Source of the DNA: Singulisphaera sp. GP187
GTDB taxonomy: Bacteria; Planctomycetota; Planctomycetia; Gemmatales; Gemmataceae
NCBI GenBank assembly: GCA_945868575.1
Contig: CAMBMH010000009.1
Span: 1-50,607, forward strand
Length of the DNA: 50,607 nt
Direction: 5' to 3'
Under the pieces are notes generated by a model. It ran no database searches. It was not told the origin of the DNA and saw only the letters and a program-made list of their open reading frames with translations. The translations under genes and the position numbers were made by a program. The first letter of the stretch is position 1, and each line of letters begins with the position of its first letter. Of this stretch, positions 33,157 to 43,082 are shown in pieces.

Positions 33157-33442
33157 GGATTCGAAACACCTTTGGGGGCCATTTAAATAACTTCCCAATT
33201 GTTCTAGCAAAAAAGTTTTACCCAAAAGGAAAGGGATGGTTTATCGGCTTCGGGCTTGGGGCCTGATTTTGATTCGGTAATCCAATAAACTCCACACTCG
33301 AAGATTCCAAATCCGGACAGGAAATGCAAAATCAGCTCCATTTACAAAAGCAATTCATTCCCCCAAAAGCCTGATCCTCTGTAAAACAGGGAGGTGGGAA
33401 AATCCATTCGAACCGGATTTCATCGTCCAGGATAAGTGCATC

Positions 33443-34780
33443 ATGGCAAGTCGCATCAGCGGGTTAATCCTTATTGGCATCCTTATCCTCGGAGCGAGTT
33501 GTTCCCAAAAACCCAAAACAGAAGCACAGCCCCTGGCACCCGAAGTGACAGTAGGCATGCCAAAATCGCTGGTTCTGGCGGAAAGCCTCGTGCTAACCGG
33601 AAGGCTCGACGCCGTTCTTAATGTGGATATCCGGTCAAGGGTGACGGGATATCTTGACAAAGTGTTTTTTAAAGATGGACAATTTGTCAAAAAAGGGGAG
33701 ATTCTCTATCTGATCGACCCCAGACCCTATCAGGCGAAACTGGATACGGCAAAGGGTGATGTAGAACGCCTTGAGGGTGAGAAAAAGCTCGCGGAAATCC
33801 AGGTCGACAGGTACAAAAAACTATCTGAAAAAGGAGCGGCAAGCAAGCAGGAATATGACACCTGGATTGCCAAACAGGCGGAAAATCTGGGCGGACTTTC
33901 CTCGGCCAAAGCCCAGGTGATCTACAACCAGCTCAACCTCGATTTTTGCAAAATCTACTCGCCCATAAATGGCCAAATCAGTCGGACCCAAATCCAGATT
34001 GGCAACTTGATTAACGCCGACAACACCTCACTCACCAACATCGTTTCCATCGATCCGATCTATGCCTATTTCAATGTGGATGAACCAACCCTGCTTCGGG
34101 TGGTCCGGGAATTGCGGGCAGGAACCCGGGACCGACACGAGGTGGAATATTATGAAGTAACGGTAGGCCTGGTGGATGACAGCAACCGGGAATTTCCGTT
34201 CAAAGGCCGATTGAACTTTGTCAACAATCAACTTGACAAACAAACCGGCACAATTACCATGCGGGGCGAGTTAAGCAACCCGCATGATCCCACAACCACT
34301 CCCCCGAAAATGCCGTTGCTCAAACCCGGAATGTTTATTCGGGTAAAGCTTCCTCTTTCCGAACCGCTTACCCGGATGATGATTCCCGAAGTCGCCGTCG
34401 GCAACAACCAGGACCGCAAAATTATTTGGGTCATCGACAAAGAGGACAAAGCGCGGATGATTGAAGTCGAGGTTGGACAAAAGGAGGGCTCGCTGGTATC
34501 CGTGACACCTTCTGAAAAGGGGACCAAATTCGATGAGAACACCCGAATTGTCATCCGTGGCATCCAGCGTTGCCGGGAAGGAAAATTAGTTAAACCGGTC
34601 CCTGAAAATGAAACAGTTTCCACCAAAGGAGCGGCTGTTGGTAAATCCGGCCCAAAAGCCGATTCCGATAAATTGTCCCCCAAAGGGACTCAGCCACCCG
34701 CACCAGCCAAGTTGCCGAACCTTCCTTCGATTGCCCCGGTAACAAACACAAACCAAAAAGGGGCCCCGGGAAAATCATGA
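33443..34780 (+). CDS. RND efflux periplasmic adaptor (MFP/HlyD-like) lipoprotein
   Basis: Membrane-fusion protein linking an inner-membrane RND pump to an outer-membrane channel. The lipobox LILGASC places the lipidated Cys near residue 22. The barrel-sandwich domain shows VDIRSRVTGYLDKVFFKDGQ and KKGEILYLIDPRPYQAKLD; a coiled-coil hairpin (about 105-165) and KIYSPINGQISR follow. The beta-barrel and C-terminal parts read LFVNNQLDKQTGTI-like and LLKPGMFIRVKLP. A Pro/Lys-rich tail ends the 445 residues. Its stop overlaps the next start (ATGA), so the three genes are an operon. Confidence 0.94.
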   Translation: MASRISGLILIGILILGASCSQKPKTEAQPLAPEVTVGMPKSLVLAESLVLTGRLDAVLNVDIRSRVTGYLDKVFFKDGQFVKKGEILYLIDPRPYQAKLDTAKGDVERLEGEKKLAEIQVDRYKKLSEKGAASKQEYDTWIAKQAENLGGLSSAKAQVIYNQLNLDFCKIYSPINGQISRTQIQIGNLINADNTSLTNIVSIDPIYAYFNVDEPTLLRVVRELRAGTRDRHEVEYYEVTVGLVDDSNREFPFKGRLNFVNNQLDKQTGTITMRGELSNPHDPTTTPPKMPLLKPGMFIRVKLPLSEPLTRMMIPEVAVGNNQDRKIIWVIDKEDKARMIEVEVGQKEGSLVSVTPSEKGTKFDENTRIVIRGIQRCREGKLVKPVPENETVSTKGAAVGKSGPKADSDKLSPKGTQPPAPAKLPNLPSIAPVTNTNQKGAPGKS

Positions 34781-37700
34781 TTTCCCGATATTTTATCGAC
34801 AGGCCTATCTTTGCCTGTGTCCTGTCGATCCTCTTCACACTTGCTGGCGCGATCAGCGTCTATTTTTTGCCAATTGCACTCTATCCCCCCATCGCCCCAC
34901 CGATGGTGCAGGTCACTTGCGCCTATCCCGGGGCGAATGCAAAAGTGGTCTCTGACACAGTTGGAACACCAATTGAACAGATCGTTAATGGTGTTGATCG
35001 CCTTTTGTACATACAATCCCAAAGCACCAATGATGGCAACTACACCTTGTTTCTAACTTTTGATGTTGGGGCAGACATCAATCTTGCCCTGGTTCAGGTC
35101 CAAAACAGGGTACAGCTCGCCATGCCGCTTTTGCCCGAGGTGGTCCGCACCCAGGGTGTCAACATCAAAAAGAAATCACCCGACATCCTACTTGCGGTAA
35201 ATCTCATTTCACCCGACGGGCGCTATGACGACCTGTTCATGAGCAACTATGCAACCATTCACCTAAAGGATGAACTTCTCCGTGTTTATGGTGTGGGCGA
35301 CATTGTCTATCTTGGCCAGCGGGATTACAGCATTAGGGCATGGCTTGACCCCGAACAGATGGCCACAAGGGGCATCAGCGTAGACGAAGTCAACAACGCG
35401 CTCAAATTACAAAACTCCGAGGTGATTTCCGGGGCCGTTGGGCAAACACCTTCACCAGGCGGGCAGGCGAACCGTCTGATTCTAAGCGCCAGGGGACGGC
35501 TCAAGACTCCGGAGGAATTTGGCAATGTGATTATTAAATACGATGCGTCACTTCCAGGGACCGCCTTGGTGAGGCTTCGTGATATTGCCAGGATCGAACT
35601 GGGCGCGCAAAGCTACGACCAGATTTGCAGCCTTAGCGGAAAACCATCCGTTGGCCTTGCGATTTTCCAACTTCCGGGAACCAATGCCCTCAATTGCGCG
35701 GAAGCCATTCGTGCCAAAATACTGGAGCTTTCCCAACGATTTCCGCCGGGTCTCGCTTATGAAATCAACTACGACACAAGCCCGTTCATCAGCGAATCGA
35801 TAGTCGAAGTATTGAAAACCCTTCGTGACGCGATCATTCTGGTTGCTATTGTGGTTCTCTTGTTCCTTCAGAGTTGGCGGGCAACGCTGATCCCGCTGAT
35901 CGCCGTGCCTGTGGCGATTGTGGGAACCTTTGCCGTAATGGGCCTCATGGGATTTAGCCTAAATACGCTCTCCTTGTTCGGATTGGTCCTTGCCATTGGC
36001 ATTGTGGTCGATGACGCGATCGTTGTTGTAGAAAATGTCGAGCGACTGATCGCCCAAGGTCTCTCGCCACGGGATGCGACAATCAAAGCCATGGACGAAG
36101 TTACCGGACCGGTCATCGGCGTAGCCCTGGTTTTGTCGGCTGTCTTTATTCCATGCGCTTTCATAGGTGGGGTGGTTGGACTTTTTTTCAAGCAATTCGC
36201 TCTGACAATCGCGGTTTCCACGATCATCTCCGCAATCAATTCCCTGACCCTAAGCCCCGCGCTGGCCAAAATATTGCTTAAGCCTCATGGGGCGAAAAAA
36301 GACATCATTGAAAAACTTTTGGCACTCTGTTTTGGTTGGTTCTTTTGGCTTTTCAATCGGGGCGTTGGTGCTTTTACCAAAAGCTATGGTGAAGTTGTTG
36401 GTTTCCTTTTAAGGCGATCCATTCCGGTTTTGGTGATCTATGGGCTGTTGCTGATATTCACGGTGAAGTCTTTTGGAAGTTATCCCCTTGGTTTTGTCCC
36501 GCTTCAGGACCAGGGATATCTGTTGGTGACGGCAACACTCGATGACGGAGCCTCTGTACAACGGACCAACGAAACCCTGATAAAAATGGATGAAAAAATC
36601 CGCAAAATTCCTGGAGTCAAGTCAACCCTGACGATTGCTGGTCAATCTTTTCTTTACAACGCGAACTCTCCCAACTGGGGATCAATGTTTGTAATCCTGG
36701 ACGAATTCCAGGATCGAAAAGCCCCCGGAACGAGTGCGATGGAGATCCTTCTGAAAATTCGCAAGGATTGTTCAACGGATTTTCAGGAGGCAATGGTGGG
36801 GGTATACCCTGCTCCACCTGTCAAGGGTCTTGGAACGGCGGGGGGATTCAAATTTTATATCGAGGACCGTGGCAACCTGGGAAACCAGATCCTTCAGGAT
36901 TCCGCACAGGACATGGTCGAAGAAATGTCCAAATGGGGTCTTCCCATGGTCCGTTCGGACTTCAACGCAAATATGCCCCAGCTTTTTCTTGATATCGACC
37001 GTTCCAAGGTGCGCAATCAGGGGGTAGACCTCAATCTTCTTTTCAAGACACTTCAAACCCAACTAGGATCTGTTTTTGTAAATAATTTCAACATTTTTAG
37101 CCGCTATTGGCAAGTGAAAACCATGGCCTCCGAGGAATTCCGGGCCAGGGTTACCGAACTTCTCAACATGAAGGTCCCTAACAAAAATGGCAAAATGGTA
37201 TCTTTAAGCACCCTTGTAAACCTGGTCAATGACCGCGGCCCCGCAATGATCATGCGCTACAACCTATATCCCGCGGCGCCTGTCGCGGGAATTCCAAGCC
37301 CGACAATCTCAGCCGGCACTCTGATAACCAAAGTGGAAGATTCGGCAAAGGCGCAACTTCCCGACCAGTTCAACCTGGAATGGAGCGAAATTTTCTACCT
37401 CCAAATTCGCTCGGGCAACACGGCGATTTTCCTTTTCCTTTTGGGGATCCTGTTGGTCTTTTTGGTGCTTGCGGCACTTTACGAAAGCTGGACTCATCCT
37501 CTTGCCGTCATCCTTGTGGTACCTCTTTGCCTTTTGTCGGCGATGGGGGGTCTGGCGGTTGCCCACATGCCCATCGATATCCTCGCCCAGGTCGGCCTTG
37601 TTGTCCTGGTGGGGCTTGCAAGTAAAAACGCCATCCTGATTGTGGAATTTGCGCGCGACCTGAGGCGTCAGGGACTGGGCATTGCCGAAGCTACCCGCGA

Positions 37701-37935
37701 AGCATGCGTCCTCAGAATTCGTCCCATTGCCATGACCTCACTCGCTTTTATCCTGGGGGTGGTTCCCCTTGTAACGGCCAGAGGGGCCGGAGCGGAAATG
37801 CGCTGGTCGCTTGGGATAACCGTTTTTGCGGGTATGATCGGGGTCACTTTTTTTGGTACCCTGCTCACACCCGTATTCTTCCAAACGCTGGAGGCCATCT
37901 CCTGCCGGATTTCCCGGAAAGGTAAACCACGATGA
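34777..37935 (+). CDS. RND efflux pump (HAE1/AcrB-like), first of two
   Basis: A 1052-residue proton-driven exporter with twelve membrane helices and two large periplasmic loops. FIDRPIFACVLSILFTLAG opens helix 1. GIVVDDAIVVVENVER in helix 4 has the proton-relay Asp pair, and LVGLASKNAILIVEFAR in helix 10 has the Lys. The porter-domain hallmarks YPGANAKVVSDTV and SPNWGSMFV are present. Everything needed for activity is seen. It overlaps the adaptor before it and the second pump after it by four bases each. Confidence 0.95.
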   Translation: MISRYFIDRPIFACVLSILFTLAGAISVYFLPIALYPPIAPPMVQVTCAYPGANAKVVSDTVGTPIEQIVNGVDRLLYIQSQSTNDGNYTLFLTFDVGADINLALVQVQNRVQLAMPLLPEVVRTQGVNIKKKSPDILLAVNLISPDGRYDDLFMSNYATIHLKDELLRVYGVGDIVYLGQRDYSIRAWLDPEQMATRGISVDEVNNALKLQNSEVISGAVGQTPSPGGQANRLILSARGRLKTPEEFGNVIIKYDASLPGTALVRLRDIARIELGAQSYDQICSLSGKPSVGLAIFQLPGTNALNCAEAIRAKILELSQRFPPGLAYEINYDTSPFISESIVEVLKTLRDAIILVAIVVLLFLQSWRATLIPLIAVPVAIVGTFAVMGLMGFSLNTLSLFGLVLAIGIVVDDAIVVVENVERLIAQGLSPRDATIKAMDEVTGPVIGVALVLSAVFIPCAFIGGVVGLFFKQFALTIAVSTIISAINSLTLSPALAKILLKPHGAKKDIIEKLLALCFGWFFWLFNRGVGAFTKSYGEVVGFLLRRSIPVLVIYGLLLIFTVKSFGSYPLGFVPLQDQGYLLVTATLDDGASVQRTNETLIKMDEKIRKIPGVKSTLTIAGQSFLYNANSPNWGSMFVILDEFQDRKAPGTSAMEILLKIRKDCSTDFQEAMVGVYPAPPVKGLGTAGGFKFYIEDRGNLGNQILQDSAQDMVEEMSKWGLPMVRSDFNANMPQLFLDIDRSKVRNQGVDLNLLFKTLQTQLGSVFVNNFNIFSRYWQVKTMASEEFRARVTELLNMKVPNKNGKMVSLSTLVNLVNDRGPAMIMRYNLYPAAPVAGIPSPTISAGTLITKVEDSAKAQLPDQFNLEWSEIFYLQIRSGNTAIFLFLLGILLVFLVLAALYESWTHPLAVILVVPLCLLSAMGGLAVAHMPIDILAQVGLVVLVGLASKNAILIVEFARDLRRQGLGIAEATREACVLRIRPIAMTSLAFILGVVPLVTARGAGAEMRWSLGITVFAGMIGVTFFGTLLTPVFFQTLEAISCRISRKGKPR

Positions 37936-40900
37936 TACCCAAGTACTTCATCGACAGGCCCATTTTTGCCGCAGTTCTCTCCATCCTTTTGGTTTTGGGG
38001 GGTTCTGTCTCGTATTTTGCACTACCCACCACGCAATACCCCGAAATCACGCCTCCAACCATCGAGGTTTCCACGATCTATCCGGGCGCAAACGCGGAAC
38101 TGGTTCGTGATACCATTGCATCCCCTATTGAACAGCAAGTCAGTGGCGTCGAAAACGCAATGTACATGAGTTCCCAATGCACCAATGATGGCCGTTATCG
38201 ACTTGTGGTCACATTTGCTCCTGGAACAGATCTGAATATGGCACAGGTCCTGACCCAGGTGCGTGTGTCGCTGGCCCTTCCAATTTTGCCCGACCTTGTC
38301 CAAAGACAGGGGGTTGCCGTTCTCAAAAAGGGCGCGGGCGCAATGATGATCATCAACTTTACCTCCAAGGAAGACACTTCCGGAAAATCCCTTTTTAACG
38401 ATACCTTTTTAAGTAATTTCGCCACCATCCAGGTTCGGGATGAATTGCTCCGCGTCGATGGGGTGGGCGATGTGGGCTACATCGGCCAACGGGACTATTC
38501 CATGAGGGCATGGCTAAATCCGGAGCGACTTGCCATCCTCAAACTCACAACCGATCAGGTTGTCAACGCGCTTTCGGAACAAAATTACCAGGTGGCCGCG
38601 GGAAACATTGGTCAACAACCCGCGCCTCCGGGCCAGGCCTTCCAAATCACACTCTCCGCCCAGGGTCGCCTCATCAGCGAAAAGGAATTCGGCAACATCA
38701 TCGTGCGGTCCCTCCCTGGTCAGGATAATGAACCGGATGCGGTGATCATACGCCTAAGTGACATTGCCAGAATCGAACTTGGATCGCAGCAATACGATCA
38801 AATCTGCACCCTCGATGGAAAACCGAGCGTTGCCCTGACTATCTACCAGCTTCCCGGTTCCAACGCGATCAAAACTGCCGAGGCTGTCCGCGCAAAAATG
38901 GCGGAACTCTTTGCGGGTCCGTCCAAGGGCCTCGATTACAACATTGTCTACGACACCACTCCATTTATCGAAGAATCCAAGACCGAGGTGCTAAAAACAC
39001 TCCGGGATGCGATCATACTTGTCGCGTTGGTGGTACTTGCGTTTTTGCAAAATTGGCGTGCCACCCTGATCCCCCTGATTGCGGTCCCGGTTGCGATCAT
39101 CGGCACCTTTATCCTCATGGCCGGACTCGGTTTTAGCCTTAATAACCTATCCCTTTTTGGCCTTGTCCTTGCGATCGGCATCGTTGTAGACGATGCCATC
39201 GTCGTGGTGGAAAATGTCGAACGCTGGATGGAACTGGGGTATTCACCCCGGGACGCTTCCGTGAAAGCCATGGAAGAGGTCACCGGACCAGTGCTTGGTG
39301 TTGCTTTGGTTCTGACAGCGGTTTTTGTTCCTTGCGCGTTCATCTCCGGAATCGTTGGGCAATTCTTTCGACAATTTGCCCTGACAATCGCGGTCTCGAC
39401 CCTCCTGTCGGCAATCAATTCCCTAACGCTCAGTCCCGCGCTGGCGGCACTATTACTCAAGCCAAAACATGCCAAAGCCGATCCTCTTGATCTCCTTTTG
39501 CAATGGACCCTTGGCTGGTTTTTCTTTCTTTTCAATAGTGGCTTCGATCTTGTCAACCGTGCCTACGGGGCGATTGTTGGAGGAGCACTCCGCATAAGCC
39601 TTTTGGTCCTGATCGCTTACATAGGCATGCTTTGGCTTACGGCAAACATGTTCCAATCCGCGCCCACCGGCTTCATCCCCCAACAGGACAAGGGTTACCT
39701 GATCGTCAATGTGACCCTTCCGGATGGGGCCTCACTTGAGCGGACAAGCAACATCATCAAAACGATGGAAGCCGCGGCGTCGAAGGATTCCGCCGTCACC
39801 CATACCGTGTCCATTGCCGGACAATCGCTGGTCTTTGGCGCCAACTCCCCCAACTGGGGCGCCATGTATGTCATGCTAAAGGGTTTCTCGGATCGCAAAG
39901 GCGAAAATGGAACCTCGGAAGCAGTCTCCAGGCGCCTGAGGGAAACCTGGGAAAAACTGGTTCCAGATGCAAAAATTGAGGTGTTCGGACCGCCCCCTGT
40001 TGATGGTTTGGGCACCGTTGGAGGGTTCAAACTTGTGGTCGAGGATCGTGGCGATTACGGAGGAAGGGCGCTTCAGGACGCCACCGACCAATTGGCCCTT
40101 GATGCCTCGGGGGATCCGCAATTTCGTGGAATATTCACCAATTACCGAGCGGATACTCCGTGGATATGGCTGGAAATCGACCGGGACAAAGTCGTTTCAC
40201 TTGGCATTTCCATTCAGGACCTTTTTCAGACACTGCAAGTCAATCTGGGCTCGTACTATGTCAACCAGTTCAATCGCTTTGGACGGTCGTGGCAGGTGAA
40301 TGTACAGGCCGAAGGTAAAAACCGCTCCGAGATCAACGAAATACTCAATCAGCTCAAAGTCAAAAACAACCCCGGGGACATAATCCCCCTGGCGACATTG
40401 ATGAGCGCGAAATCGTCCACGGGCCCAAGCCTGGTCATGCGATACAACCTCTATCCCGCCGCCGCGATCATGGGTGAGCCCGCGCCGGGCATAAGCTCCA
40501 CTACCGCCCTCACCAACATTAGGGCAAAGTTTGACAAACTCCAGGACTCGGGAGACATCCCGGGCCTCATGTCCGCGGATTGGACGGAGATGGCTTATAT
40601 GCAGATCCGTTCGGGAAACACCGCGACGCTCCTTTTCGCCTTGGGTGTTGTCCTTGTTTTCCTCGTTTTGGCAGCGCTATATGAAAGTTGGGCGCTTCCA
40701 TTCGCTGTGATCCTTGTGGTCCCGATGTGTTTGCTCTCGGCGATCTTTGGCCTCCTTCAGGCAGGAATGGATGTCAACATCTTTGGCCAGATTGGCTTTG
40801 TCGTTCTTGTCGGATTGGCTTGTAAAAATGCCATCCTTTTTGTCGAATTTGCCAAACAGCTTCGCGAAGAGGGTAAACCCCTGCGCCAGGCGACACTCGA

Positions 40901-41186
40901 GGCATGCACCCTCAGACTGCGTCCAATTCTTATGACCTCGTTTGCGTTTATCCTTGGCGTGGTCCCACTGGTGATCGCTGAAGGGGCGGGTGCGGAAATG
41001 CGTAGGACTCTTGGACAGACCGTGTTTTGCGGAATGCTGGGCGTTACCGGGTTTGGAATTTTCCTTACGCCTGTCTTTTTCTATAGCGTGCTTTATTTTG
41101 CCAAACCGCCCCAACGAAAAACAACCAACGAGAAAGTCCAGACAGAGGCGGGGGAACCCCACACTCCTCCAGCGCCCCACGCCTGA
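37932..41186 (+). CDS. RND efflux pump (HAE1/AcrB-like), second of two
   Basis: A 1084-residue paralogue of the pump before it. FIDRPIFAAVLSILLVLGG, YPGANAELVRDTIASPIEQQ, GIVVDDAIVVVENVERW with the Asp pair, and LVGLACKNAILFVEFAKQ with the Lys are intact, so it also looks active. The two differ clearly in the porter loops, which suggests either different substrates or a mixed trimer as in MdtBC. The tail after the last helix is polar and Pro-rich. A hairpin follows the stop. Confidence 0.95.
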   Translation: MIPKYFIDRPIFAAVLSILLVLGGSVSYFALPTTQYPEITPPTIEVSTIYPGANAELVRDTIASPIEQQVSGVENAMYMSSQCTNDGRYRLVVTFAPGTDLNMAQVLTQVRVSLALPILPDLVQRQGVAVLKKGAGAMMIINFTSKEDTSGKSLFNDTFLSNFATIQVRDELLRVDGVGDVGYIGQRDYSMRAWLNPERLAILKLTTDQVVNALSEQNYQVAAGNIGQQPAPPGQAFQITLSAQGRLISEKEFGNIIVRSLPGQDNEPDAVIIRLSDIARIELGSQQYDQICTLDGKPSVALTIYQLPGSNAIKTAEAVRAKMAELFAGPSKGLDYNIVYDTTPFIEESKTEVLKTLRDAIILVALVVLAFLQNWRATLIPLIAVPVAIIGTFILMAGLGFSLNNLSLFGLVLAIGIVVDDAIVVVENVERWMELGYSPRDASVKAMEEVTGPVLGVALVLTAVFVPCAFISGIVGQFFRQFALTIAVSTLLSAINSLTLSPALAALLLKPKHAKADPLDLLLQWTLGWFFFLFNSGFDLVNRAYGAIVGGALRISLLVLIAYIGMLWLTANMFQSAPTGFIPQQDKGYLIVNVTLPDGASLERTSNIIKTMEAAASKDSAVTHTVSIAGQSLVFGANSPNWGAMYVMLKGFSDRKGENGTSEAVSRRLRETWEKLVPDAKIEVFGPPPVDGLGTVGGFKLVVEDRGDYGGRALQDATDQLALDASGDPQFRGIFTNYRADTPWIWLEIDRDKVVSLGISIQDLFQTLQVNLGSYYVNQFNRFGRSWQVNVQAEGKNRSEINEILNQLKVKNNPGDIIPLATLMSAKSSTGPSLVMRYNLYPAAAIMGEPAPGISSTTALTNIRAKFDKLQDSGDIPGLMSADWTEMAYMQIRSGNTATLLFALGVVLVFLVLAALYESWALPFAVILVVPMCLLSAIFGLLQAGMDVNIFGQIGFVVLVGLACKNAILFVEFAKQLREEGKPLRQATLEACTLRLRPILMTSFAFILGVVPLVIAEGAGAEMRRTLGQTVFCGMLGVTGFGIFLTPVFFYSVLYFAKPPQRKTTNEKVQTEAGEPHTPPAPHA

Positions 41187-41196
41187 GATTCCATAG

Positions 41197-41224
41197 GCCC
41201 CAATTGAAAAAAACCAAGTGGGGC
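41197..41224. terminator. Hairpin between convergent efflux genes
   Basis: GCCCCA-A-TTG pairs with CAA-G-TGGGGC around a loop of A residues, with one mismatch. No strong U-tract follows on either strand, so it is a weaker terminator candidate for the RND operon and the convergent tolC-like gene. Confidence 0.45.
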
Positions 41225-41258
41225 GGGGGGGGAGAGATTAGGACAAAATGGTTTGCTA

Positions 41259-42944
41259 TTACGGTGCTTTGTGCCTTTGGAAAAGCTCCCGCCAATAGCC
41301 AAAACCGGCTGGTCGGGGCTTCTGATCATAGTCGTTGGGGTATGCGCCCTCGGTGCGTGGACTGGGCCGATTTTCCATTTCGCCCAGTGCCGGTTCCTCG
41401 AGGCGCATTTCCCAACCGCCTCCGAGTGCCCGATAGGTGTGAATGATACCCTGGGAAACCTGCCCCAGATTATCATTGAGAAGGATCTGCTCCTTGATGG
41501 CCTGCCGCTCAAGTAGGTAGACCCGGTTAAAATCGACGGTGCCTTCCAGATATTGGATCTTCGCCAATTCCACCGATTTCATAGCGGCCTCAACCGCCTT
41601 GGCCTGAAGCTTCGCCGCCTCATCCGCTTTGATGTATTCGATTAGTCCGTTTTCGGCCTCGCGTCCCGCGTTGAGAACGGTCTGTTGATAAGCCGCACCC
41701 AAAGCCTGGAATTTCGCGTCCTGAACCCGAATATTGTTTAGGAGTCGGCCATAGTTGAGGATTTTCCAATCCACCGAAGGCCCCAGGCGCCCCATTAACG
41801 AATTGGGAGTAAACACACTATTAATATCCGAACTCCAAAGACCCAGATACCCGTTGATTACAAACGATGGATAAAGCTCTGATTCGGCAACACCAATCTG
41901 GGCGCACTGGGCGGCGAGGTTCCTTTCCGCCTGTCGAACATCTGGACGCCGACGAATCAGGTCTGCCGGAATTCCTGGTTGGGCCTCCAGGGGCGCCGCC
42001 GGAATCGGTTTTTTGCCCAATCGTTCGGACAGTTCCTCCGGAGCAATTCCCAACAACAAACAGATGGCATTTGCGGCCTTTCGGGCCCTTTGCTCATATA
42101 GAGGGACTTGAGCCTGGGTTTGTGCGAGATTGAGTTTTGCCTGTTCGACATCTACCTGGGTAGTGGCGCCACCCTTGAACCGGTCCTCGGTAACCTCAAG
42201 GGACCCCTTCATTAGCTCAACGAATTTCAACAGCGATACCACCTGGGCCTCTGCCACGCGATAGTCGACATAGTAACCTGCCATGTCGGAAACGAGTGAC
42301 ACCAGGATTCCGTCATACTCTTCGACGCTGGCCTGATACGAGGCCTCCGAAGATTCAATGTTGCGGCGAAATTTGCCCCAGACATCCATCTCCCAGGAAA
42401 GGTTAAAACCCGTCGACCAGACACTGAACGCTTTTTGGGGAAGCAAAGAACCAAAGACTAGATTCGGACTAATGGCGACCCGGTCATAACCGGTTAATTG
42501 GCTTTGGGACTGGGGCATGAACTGGCCAACTTTGATGTTGTAGTTGGCTCGGGCTGCCAAAACCTTGAACCCGGCATCCTTAAGTTGATAGTTTTCCCGA
42601 TAAGCGGATTCGACAAGCTCGTTTAGTGTGGGATCGTTAAACTGCTCCCACCACCTTAGATCGGGACTGATTTCTGCCTTCACCCGGGAATTTTTGGAAT
42701 CGATCCAATCAGACGAGGTTTTGGCTTCGGGCCGGAAATAATCCGGCCCGACCTTCATCTTTTGGGACCAATATTTCGATGGGTGGGTGCAACCTATCCC
42801 CAGGGCACCGGAACCCAACAGAATCCCCAAAAAGGCCCAGCGGCGCCTGGAATTGCCCGCTTTTCCCCACCCGGATATGACTGCACAAACCAAAGTCTTG
42901 ACCTTTGGGAGGCGGTTTCGGGGTTTGAGATTTTGCCAAATCAT
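41259..42944 (-). CDS. Outer-membrane efflux lipoprotein, TolC/NodT family
   Basis: The outer-membrane channel likely used by the adjacent adaptor and pumps. About 561 residues: a long basic N-terminus, then a lipobox GALGIGC near residue 51. Typical OMF segments are VGPDYFRPEA, WWEQFNDPTLNELVESA, WEMDVWGKFRRNIESSEA, VTEDRFKGGATTQVDVEQA, IPADLIRRRPDVRQAERNLA and YPSFVINGYLGLWS. The two halves repeat the OEP fold. Start placed at the ATG giving IWQNLKPRN, but there is no clear Shine-Dalgarno and the frame is open further up. It is encoded opposite to the pump operon. Confidence 0.92.
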   Translation of the reverse strand: MIWQNLKPRNRLPKVKTLVCAVISGWGKAGNSRRRWAFLGILLGSGALGIGCTHPSKYWSQKMKVGPDYFRPEAKTSSDWIDSKNSRVKAEISPDLRWWEQFNDPTLNELVESAYRENYQLKDAGFKVLAARANYNIKVGQFMPQSQSQLTGYDRVAISPNLVFGSLLPQKAFSVWSTGFNLSWEMDVWGKFRRNIESSEASYQASVEEYDGILVSLVSDMAGYYVDYRVAEAQVVSLLKFVELMKGSLEVTEDRFKGGATTQVDVEQAKLNLAQTQAQVPLYEQRARKAANAICLLLGIAPEELSERLGKKPIPAAPLEAQPGIPADLIRRRPDVRQAERNLAAQCAQIGVAESELYPSFVINGYLGLWSSDINSVFTPNSLMGRLGPSVDWKILNYGRLLNNIRVQDAKFQALGAAYQQTVLNAGREAENGLIEYIKADEAAKLQAKAVEAAMKSVELAKIQYLEGTVDFNRVYLLERQAIKEQILLNDNLGQVSQGIIHTYRALGGGWEMRLEEPALGEMENRPSPRTEGAYPNDYDQKPRPAGFGYWRELFQRHKAP

Positions 42945-43082
42945 GATTAGGCCCGGTTCAATGGAAAGGGCCCCTACCCCCACTGGGCAAGGCACAATCC
43001 GTATCACCGTTATCGGCCGCAAATTCGGCAAAGTTTACCAAATGGGAACTCAAAAGTTACCGACTTTGCCCTCCACCCAGAC

